DNA of 64,000 nt from Martinezella lusitana. GTDB taxonomy: Bacteria > Pseudomonadota > Alphaproteobacteria > Rhizobiales > Rhizobiaceae. The notes under the pieces are model-generated. The model did not search any database, was not told where the DNA came from, and saw only the letters and a list, made by a program, of their open reading frames with translations. This document shows positions 58,488-64,000 of this stretch, in pieces. The position numbers and the translations under genes were made by a program. Positions within the stretch are counted from its first letter, which is position 1. Each line of letters opens with the position of its first letter. The stretch lies in assembly GCF_016901135.1 (NCBI RefSeq), contig NZ_JAFEVL010000018.1, positions 22,605 to 86,604 on the forward strand. Direction: 5' to 3'.

Positions 58488-59825
58488 TCAGTTGCGCAGA
58501 TATTCTTCCATCGAGTCATCAAGCGCATCGACCCAGGGCGTATGATGCTTGGGCGACATGTTGCCGGTCATCAGCGAACGATAGGCATGGTCGCGGAAGC
58601 CCATGATGCTTTCAGCCTTGTGATGCTCCCATTCCATGAAGGTCTTGTTCGTGCCTTCGATATCGAAACTCGGATAATCGGTCTCGGCGAGCAGCTCCTT
58701 CACATAGTCGCCCTGGTACCAGATCATCTGCTCGGCATCCTCGAGCGTTTCCTCGCGGGCGCGCCACATGTCGAAATTCGCCTTCAGGTCCTCTTCCGGC
58801 GGCAGCTTGATGCGGCCCATCATGACATCGCGCGCCCACCAGGCCTGCACGTCGAACATGTTGAAGGTGTAGAACTGGTCCTGCATGCCGATGTAGAACA
58901 GCTGCGGGTTGGTGTCGAAGATCACTCCCTTGTAGAGATGGTCTGCCCATAGACGATTGGCCGTCTTCAGGCGCAGATCATCAGGCAGGAAGGGGAAGTG
59001 ATGCTGGTATCCGGTGCACAGGATCAGCGCATCGACCTCCTTGGAGGAGCCATCGAGGAAATGGGCCGTCTTGTTTTCCAGCCGCGTCAGCAGCGGCCGC
59101 TCCTCGAAATTCCCGGGCCATTTGAAGCCCATCGGCTTCGAGCGATAGCTCGTGGTGACCGACTTCGCGCCGTATTTCCAGCATTGCGAGCCGATATCCT
59201 CGGCCGAATAGCTGCGGCCGACAAGCAGTACGTCCTTGCCCTTGAATTCCACCGCGTCGCGGAAGTCGTGGGCATGCAGCACGCGGCCGTTGAAGGTCTT
59301 CACGCCTTCGAAATAGGGGACATTCGGCGTCGAGAAGTGGCCGCTCGCAACCACGACGTAATCGAACTCCTCGTCATACATCCGGTCCTGCGTACGGTCA
59401 TGCGCCGTCACCGTGAACTTCTTCGTCTCATCATCGAAGCGCACCATGCGAACGGGCGTGCTGAAACGCACCCACTTGCGCACATCGGCCTTCTCGACGC
59501 GGCCCTTGATGTAGTCCCAGAGCACGGCGCGCGGCGGATAGGAGGCGATCGGTTTGCCGAAATGCTCTTCGAACGAATAGTCAGCAAATTCAAGGCATTC
59601 CTTCGGGCCGTTCGACCAGAGGTATCGGTACATGCTGCCGTGGACAGGCTCACCATATTCGTCCAGGCCGGTGCGCCAGGTGTAGTTCCAAAGCCCGCCC
59701 CAGTCGGACTGCTTTTCGTAGCAGACGACTTCCGGGATCTCGGCGCCTTTCTGTGCTGCCGATTGGAAGGCCCGCAACTGGGCTAGTCCCGAAGGGCCGG
59801 CACCGATAACGGCAACTCTTGTCAT
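58488..59825 (-). CDS. tmm: Trimethylamine monooxygenase
   Basis: A 445-residue flavin-containing monooxygenase that oxidises trimethylamine to its N-oxide with NADPH, FAD and O2. FAD motif GAGPSG near 8-13, the FMO-identifying sequence [13 protein letters not shown] (FxGxxxHxxxF), NADPH motif GRSYSAED, and the C-terminal [11 protein letters not shown]. Residues such as [12 protein letters not shown] and [16 protein letters not shown] match bacterial Tmm closely. It is the first step of the methylated-amine route encoded here, followed downstream by tdm (separate strand) and the dimethylamine oxygenase genes. Confidence 0.94.
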   Translation of the reverse strand: MTRVAVIGAGPSGLAQLRAFQSAAQKGAEIPEVVCYEKQSDWGGLWNYTWRTGLDEYGEPVHGSMYRYLWSNGPKECLEFADYSFEEHFGKPIASYPPRAVLWDYIKGRVEKADVRKWVRFSTPVRMVRFDDETKKFTVTAHDRTQDRMYDEEFDYVVVASGHFSTPNVPYFEGVKTFNGRVLHAHDFRDAVEFKGKDVLLVGRSYSAEDIGSQCWKYGAKSVTTSYRSKPMGFKWPGNFEERPLLTRLENKTAHFLDGSSKEVDALILCTGYQHHFPFLPDDLRLKTANRLWADHLYKGVIFDTNPQLFYIGMQDQFYTFNMFDVQAWWARDVMMGRIKLPPEEDLKANFDMWRAREETLEDAEQMIWYQGDYVKELLAETDYPSFDIEGTNKTFMEWEHHKAESIMGFRDHAYRSLMTGNMSPKHHTPWVDALDDSMEEYLRN

Positions 59826-59892
59826 GAAGCATTCCCCTTCTCGATTGTATCGAAGTTCTTATCGCATGCAGTCGTCTGGCACTGGGACGGGA

Positions 59893-60933
59893 TCAATCCG
59901 GGAAGATGCCGGGGCTGGTTGGTGCCCCGTCGTCATAGGTCGAAAGCCAGTCGATGGTGGTCTCGCGGAAGCGTGTCAGGCCCTTGTAGTCAATGAGTTC
60001 CGGCGGCAGGGTGCGCAGCACGCGCGGGAAACGGCGTGCCCATTTTGGCACCGTCACGAGCTCATCCATGTTCATCAGATAGCAGCGGATCACGAAGAGG
60101 ATGGCATTCGAGCGCGGCAGGCGCCAGAGGCTCTGCAACTCCACGCGCAGATGCACCTTCTCGCCGACATTCTCCGGCGTCACGGTGGTGCGATCCGGCC
60201 CCCATTTCGGATAGTTTTCAGGGCTGGTATCGAGGCGGGGATTGATCGTCATTGTCCAGTTGAACCGGCGTGTCGGTTTGCCCTGCTGCAGGTTCAGCAG
60301 GAACTTCAAAGCGCGGTCGAAGACGCCGATCTGGTGGGCGAGCGGCACCGGCCCATGCCATTCCATGAAGTTCATGCCGATATCGAAATCGAGCGACCAG
60401 TCGGCCTGGGTCGTCACCATTCCGGCATCCATCCAGAGATTGCCGTCGCGCTGGTCGACGATACAAAAATCGCCCTGTGCCTGGCGGGTGATGTATTCGA
60501 AGGGTTCATAGGGCAGCGTTGATGCATCGCCGAAAGTGAAGGTGTCGTCGATGCCGAGCGGCCGGTTGATCCAGCGCCACTGGTCGCCGTTTCTGATCAG
60601 CGTGAAATGCTCGGGATAGCCGGCGGCCTGCTCTTCCATCAGCAGCTCCAGCGTATCCCACTGCGCCGACATCATATGCGGCAGCGCCTGATAACGCAGC
60701 GGATCTTCCTTCAGCACCAGCGCCCGGTCGCGCATCTCGGCGACGTAATGCTCGTCGACGTCGATCAGGCTTTCGTAGATCGTATCCTTCTGCCCCTTCA
60801 CATGCGGTTCCATGTTGACGGAATACATGTACTCGTCGCGGTCGAAGGGAAACGGAAAGCGCCGGATGTTTTCCGGACTGTTGCGATAGCTGAAATCGTC
60901 CCGGAAGGTTTCCTGCTTGAAGGCGATTGCCAT
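59893..60933 (-). CDS. Heme-dependent oxidative N-demethylase (DUF3445), dimethylamine monooxygenase subunit
   Basis: A 346-residue DUF3445 protein, the heme-containing catalytic subunit of dimethylamine monooxygenase (DmmABC; subunit letters differ between authors). Family marks are FPFDRDEYMYSVNMEPH, MSAQWDTLELLME, DFDIGMNFMEWHGPVPL and FVIRCYLMNMDELVTVPKWARR (short conserved blocks). It oxidises dimethylamine to methylamine plus formaldehyde. The reductase and the small subunit are encoded immediately upstream on the same strand, and tmm comes 67 bp after it, so trimethylamine and dimethylamine steps are likely co-expressed. Confidence 0.9.
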   Translation of the reverse strand: MAIAFKQETFRDDFSYRNSPENIRRFPFPFDRDEYMYSVNMEPHVKGQKDTIYESLIDVDEHYVAEMRDRALVLKEDPLRYQALPHMMSAQWDTLELLMEEQAAGYPEHFTLIRNGDQWRWINRPLGIDDTFTFGDASTLPYEPFEYITRQAQGDFCIVDQRDGNLWMDAGMVTTQADWSLDFDIGMNFMEWHGPVPLAHQIGVFDRALKFLLNLQQGKPTRRFNWTMTINPRLDTSPENYPKWGPDRTTVTPENVGEKVHLRVELQSLWRLPRSNAILFVIRCYLMNMDELVTVPKWARRFPRVLRTLPPELIDYKGLTRFRETTIDWLSTYDDGAPTSPGIFPD

Positions 60934-60962
60934 GTCCGTTCTCCTGGGTATCGGTCCGATGC

Positions 60963-61928
60963 CTAAAGGTCGAGATGCAGCGCGCTTCCCTCGAAACGGG
61001 AAACACAGATCATCACCTTTCGGCCGGACGCCTTTTCTTCATCGGTCAGATAGACGTCGTGGTGCAAAAGCTTGCCGTCGCAGACGGCAACACCAGTCTC
61101 GCATTGTCCGCAGGCACCACCGCGACAGAGGAAAGGCGCATCGACGCCGGCAGCCTCGATCGCCTCCAGCATACTCTCGTGATGGCCGACATGAACCGTC
61201 TTACCCGAGCGCGTCAGCTCGATCGAGAAGGGCTTGCCGGGTTGCGAGGAAAGGAAGCGTTCGGAATGCAGGTTCTGTTCCGGCCACCCTGCTTCCAGAC
61301 CCGTTTTCAGCACGCCGTCGATCATACCAGAGGGGCCGCAGACATAGAGATGCGTGCCGAGCGGTTGGCTTTCGAGGAGCCGGGCGACGGGGATGAAATT
61401 GCGGTCGGCGTCGCAATAGATCTTCACCCTTTGCGAGCCATATTGTTCGACAAGCTCCCGGCAATAGGCCCCACGATCCAGAGAGCGCACGGCATAATGC
61501 AGCTCGAAATTGGCACCTTCGCGGGAAAACTGCTGCATCATGGCAATGAACGGCGTGATGCCGATGCCGCCGGCAATCAGCAGATGCTTGCGGCCACGCC
61601 AATCCGGCTGGAAAAGATTGACCGGATAGCTGACCCTGAGTTCATCGCCCTCGCTCACCTTCTCATGCATGAAGGCGGAACCGCCGCGCGAATCCTCGAC
61701 GCGCAGCACGCTGATCTCATAGGCCGAGCAATCATGCGGCGGCGACATCAGCGAATAGGCGTTGCGCCGCATATGTCCTTCATCGTTCATCGAAACGATC
61801 ACATGCGCGCCGCCGGAAAAATAAGGCATCGGCTTGCCGTCGAGACGCTCGAAGCGGAAACGCTTGATACGGTCGGCAACCGGAGTGACCTTGGCAACGC
61901 GAACCGGAATTTCTGTACCACCGCTCAC
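60963..61928 (-). CDS. Ferredoxin-NAD(P)H reductase subunit of dimethylamine monooxygenase (FAD/FMN + [2Fe-2S])
   Basis: A 321-residue phthalate-dioxygenase-reductase-type protein. The flavin domain has RNAYSLMSPP near 65-75, the NAD(P) domain LLIAGGIGITPFIAMM near 115-130, and the C-terminal plant-type ferredoxin CRGGACGQC with a later Cys in MICVSR. It would carry electrons from NAD(P)H to the heme subunit. Start is the GTG at 61928, overlapping the small-subunit stop (GTGA) with GGAGGAG nine bases upstream; the longer upstream frame lies inside that subunit gene. Confidence 0.9.
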   Translation of the reverse strand: MSGGTEIPVRVAKVTPVADRIKRFRFERLDGKPMPYFSGGAHVIVSMNDEGHMRRNAYSLMSPPHDCSAYEISVLRVEDSRGGSAFMHEKVSEGDELRVSYPVNLFQPDWRGRKHLLIAGGIGITPFIAMMQQFSREGANFELHYAVRSLDRGAYCRELVEQYGSQRVKIYCDADRNFIPVARLLESQPLGTHLYVCGPSGMIDGVLKTGLEAGWPEQNLHSERFLSSQPGKPFSIELTRSGKTVHVGHHESMLEAIEAAGVDAPFLCRGGACGQCETGVAVCDGKLLHHDVYLTDEEKASGRKVMICVSRFEGSALHLDL

Positions 61929-62530
61929 AGGAACAACTCCTCCGGATCGGGCGCACTGCCGGGCTCTTCCGCATCGATATTGACGCCCTGAAAGGCGCCG
62001 AGGCGGCGCGAATAATGATCTCGCACCAGAAGCGGGAGTTCGCAATGGCTGCAGATGAAGGGACTATGCGTGACATCATCGGTGATGCCCTTGCAATGGA
62101 CGCATTGCACGCGGCGCGCCAGGGAGCCGCGATGCTCCGTGATGATCGAGGCATGGTCCATGCCGTAGTCGAGCGCCACCATCATCGCCTGGCCGATGAA
62201 GCCCTCAGCGCCGGCGATATATAGTCGCGTGCCCATATGGGCGGTCGCGAGCGACCCTTTCAGGCGAAAGAGCAGCGTTGCGATCGTCGGCGCCGTGAAG
62301 AACATGTCGGCGCCGAGGCCGCGCAGGGTCTCGTCATGGCCTTCGCCTTGCGAACCGCGCGCGACGTAGAGGATCTCGCTGCGCGACAGGATCGTGTCAT
62401 CAAGCGCGGCCATCTGGTCGAGGAGAGCATTGGCGCCCTCGCCTTCCAGCACGAAGATGTGCCGCCGGGCGTGCGGCTGGATCGAAAGGCCTTTGTAGAC
62501 CGGTCGGCTCTTGATGCCTTCGACAAGCAT
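61925..62530 (-). CDS. Small subunit of dimethylamine monooxygenase (zinc-ribbon-like)
   Basis: A 201-residue protein of the DmmA-like family. The first two thirds have a reductase-like alpha/beta pattern (HIFVLEGEGANALLDQM, LYIAGAEGFIGQAMMVAL), and the C-terminus holds two CxxC pairs, CVHCKG and CSHCEL, which should bind zinc or iron. It is encoded between the GcvT-like gene and the reductase, with AGGAGG before the ATG at 62530. Its role in the complex is not settled; electron transfer or assembly is likely. Confidence 0.85.
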   Translation of the reverse strand: MLVEGIKSRPVYKGLSIQPHARRHIFVLEGEGANALLDQMAALDDTILSRSEILYVARGSQGEGHDETLRGLGADMFFTAPTIATLLFRLKGSLATAHMGTRLYIAGAEGFIGQAMMVALDYGMDHASIITEHRGSLARRVQCVHCKGITDDVTHSPFICSHCELPLLVRDHYSRRLGAFQGVNIDAEEPGSAPDPEELFL

Positions 62531-62539
62531 GAGCGCCTC

Positions 62540-63673
62540 CTAACCGATAGCCGTCCTCTTTTTCTTTTCCGGATCGTCGAAGGGCAGCGTGTGAGCGATG
62601 GCGCTTGCCTTCAGGCTCTTGCCGCGCACCTCGAGCTTCGTGCCCTGAACCGCCTTGTCGACGTCGAGACGGGCAATCGCCATGGACTTCTTCGTCAGCG
62701 CAGAATAGCACGGGCAGGTAATGACGCCGACTTTTTTGCCATCGGCAAAGACCTCGTCGCCAAGATCGGCCGGGCCGTCAGCATCGATGAGCATGCCGAA
62801 GATCTTGAAGCGTTCCTTGCCCTTGAGGCGGGCATGTTCCTCGGCACCCCTGAAGCCGGTCTTGCCGGGGCTGACGGTGAAGTCGAGGCCGAGCTCCCAG
62901 AGGCTGTCGCCGGGCGGCTGATCGGCGAAGGGATACATCTGCGAGTTATCATAGGGATAGAAAAGCAGATAGCTTTCGACGCGCAGCATGTCGAGAACGC
63001 TGAAGCAGCAGGGAATGATCCCCATGTCCTCGCCTTCCGCCACGATGCGGTCCCAGACCATCGGTGCATCCTGGCCGCGCACGAAAATCTCGTAGCCGCG
63101 CTCGCCAGTATAGCCGGTGCGCGAGATCATCACAGGGGCGCCGAACAACGTCGTTTGCATGTGATGGAAATATTTGAGGTCGCGGATACCGGGCACATAT
63201 TTGGCAAGATAATCGACGGCAACCGGGCCCTGCAGCGACAGATCATGCAGATCGTCGTCGAAAAGGACGGCGCAGTTGCGGCCCGCTGCCTGCTTGGTGA
63301 GCTCCTCGTGGCCGGAGCCCGAACCATGCACCAGCATCCAGGAATTCGGGCCTGTACGATAGACGATGCAGTCGTCGGTGAAGTAGCCGCGATCGTTCAG
63401 CATCGCGGCATAGACCGAGCGGCCGGGATAGATCTTCGACATGTCGCGGGTGGTGATATAATCGAGCACAGCGATTGCGTGCGGGCCGACCAGATGTACC
63501 TTCTTGAGGCCGGAAACATCCATAATGCCGGCCTTGGTGCGGATCGCGACATGTTCGTCCGACATGTCCTTCTCGTAGGTCCAGGCGGTTCCCATACCGC
63601 TCCAGTCTTCGAGTTTCGATCCGAGAGCACGGTGCCGGTCCGCCAAGGCGGAGAAACGCCATGATAATGCCAT
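62540..63673 (-). CDS. GcvT-like aminomethyltransferase of the dimethylamine cluster (DmmD type)
   Basis: A 377-residue folate-binding protein of the GcvT family. It opens TAWTYEKDMSDEHVAIRTKAGIMDVSGLKKVHL (conserved GcvT start), keeps the folate Asp/Glu region YLAKYVPGIRDLKYF and RTGYTGERGYEIFVRG, and ends with the OB-fold-like C-domain. It probably catches formaldehyde released during demethylation on tetrahydrofolate. Similar genes stand first in dmmDABC clusters, as here. folD follows upstream on the same strand, which would oxidise the methylene-folate. Confidence 0.9.
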   Translation of the reverse strand: MALSWRFSALADRHRALGSKLEDWSGMGTAWTYEKDMSDEHVAIRTKAGIMDVSGLKKVHLVGPHAIAVLDYITTRDMSKIYPGRSVYAAMLNDRGYFTDDCIVYRTGPNSWMLVHGSGSGHEELTKQAAGRNCAVLFDDDLHDLSLQGPVAVDYLAKYVPGIRDLKYFHHMQTTLFGAPVMISRTGYTGERGYEIFVRGQDAPMVWDRIVAEGEDMGIIPCCFSVLDMLRVESYLLFYPYDNSQMYPFADQPPGDSLWELGLDFTVSPGKTGFRGAEEHARLKGKERFKIFGMLIDADGPADLGDEVFADGKKVGVITCPCYSALTKKSMAIARLDVDKAVQGTKLEVRGKSLKASAIAHTLPFDDPEKKKRTAIG

Positions 63674-63785
63674 TTCGTTCCCTCATTTTCTTCTATGGAA
63701 TATTTATTTCCTGACTATAATCGTCTTTCGTGTCTTGGCAAGCCGATCCGAGTGGTTTTTTGTCGCCATCCGGAAGGCATTTTCC

Positions 63786-64000
63786 TCAAAACTTCGGCGG
63801 CTGCCTGCCCGCGGCGCGATGGGCGGCAATGACCGTATTGGCCATCAGCATGGCGATCGTCATCGGCCCGACGCCGCCTGGAACCGGCGTGATGGCAGCA
63901 GCGACATCCGAAGCCTCTACATAGGCGACATCACCGACCAGCCGGCTCTTGCCCTCGCCGCGCTCCGGAGCGGCAATGCGGTTGATGCCGACATCGATCA
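63786..64000 (-). CDS. folD: Bifunctional methylenetetrahydrofolate dehydrogenase/cyclohydrolase (C-terminus only)
   Basis: The visible 70 residues are the FolD C-terminus: VIDVGINRI at the window edge, [20 protein letters not shown] and [19 protein letters not shown], ending RQPPKF. The last pattern (PGGVGPMT) is diagnostic. The gene continues beyond 64000. FolD would convert methylene- to formyl-tetrahydrofolate, feeding formaldehyde carbon from tri- and dimethylamine into biosynthesis or formate oxidation. A copy beside methylamine genes is usually additional to the housekeeping one. Confidence 0.93.
   Translation of the reverse strand, partial: IDVGINRIAAPERGEGKSRLVGDVAYVEASDVAAAITPVPGGVGPMTIAMLMANTVIAAHRAAGRQPPKF

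Noticed and set aside
62237..63664. Plus-strand frame of 475 codons opposite the GcvT-like gene
   Set aside because: No recognisable domain, and the opposite strand encodes a well-defined GcvT-family protein and part of the small oxygenase subunit.
1..64000. CRISPR arrays, tRNA or rRNA genes, phage or insertion-sequence genes
   Set aside because: I looked for repeat-spacer patterns, cloverleaf-like segments, transposase motifs and terminal inverted repeats and saw none that could be supported by eye.

Overview
The window reads as an accessory catabolic region of a rhizobial alphaproteobacterium (Rhizobium/Agrobacterium-like). The clues are GC-rich coding sequence, tightly overlapping operons (many ATGA/GTGA junctions), a DUF1127 small protein, MocE-type ferredoxin genes, six nutrient ABC transport systems (one cut by the window edge) and several LacI, GntR and SorC regulators. 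I saw no rRNA, tRNA, CRISPR array, phage gene or insertion sequence. Such a density of uptake-plus-catabolism islands is typical of a rhizobial chromid or megaplasmid, but replicon type cannot be read from the sequence.

Layout. 0-5 kb: the end of a branched-chain-amino-acid-type binding protein, a DUF1127 protein, a PAS-GGDEF cyclase, a Phd/PIN toxin-antitoxin pair with a perfect palindrome upstream, a cut-short TadE gene and a TIM-barrel isomerase. 5.2-8.3 kb: a histidine-rich membrane hydroxylase, a MocE-like Rieske ferredoxin and its FAD reductase. 8.3-18.5 kb: a minus-strand unit with a polyamine-type ABC transporter, LLM flavin monooxygenase, flavin reductase fused to a degenerate Nudix-like domain, alpha/beta hydrolase, AA_synth protein, aldehyde dehydrogenase and NIPSNAP protein. 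It is probably controlled by the adjacent FadR-type GntR regulator, and three related candidate operators flank these genes.

18.9-41.5 kb: three linked sugar units. The first pairs a sugar ABC transporter with two Gfo/Idh/MocA dehydrogenases, two TIM-barrel isomerases, an RPE-like epimerase and a ROK kinase; this set fits oxidation/elimination of an anhydrosugar or glycoside. The second, divergent from a LacI regulator, is a PfkB kinase plus a GatZ-like protein. The third (SorC regulator, HAD phosphatase, LacD/YihT-type aldolase, a ROK/P-loop double-kinase fusion, and an Rbs/Frc-type transporter) looks like a self-contained route from free sugar to triose phosphates.

41.7-52.4 kb is the most unusual part: a CoA-transferase, SDR, MaoC hydratase, HutC-type repressor, a histidine-ammonia-lyase homologue that has lost the Ala-Ser-Gly triad needed for the MIO cofactor, an ornithine-cyclodeaminase-family protein, a PhnD-like protein and a complete quaternary-amine ABC transporter. 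A perfect TGTA-N2-TACA palindrome lies before the first gene. My reading is uptake of a trimethylammonium amino acid (ergothioneine, hercynine or an aromatic betaine), MIO-independent loss of trimethylamine, and CoA-dependent breakdown of the resulting enoic acid.

52.5-53.2 kb is a VapBC pair. 53.3-64 kb is a methylated-amine pathway: permease, trimethylamine N-oxide demethylase, trimethylamine monooxygenase, heme-dependent dimethylamine monooxygenase subunits, a GcvT-like folate protein and folD. It would take trimethylamine to methylamine with formaldehyde carried on folate. Its position next to the MIO-less lyase is what makes the trimethylamine-release idea attractive.
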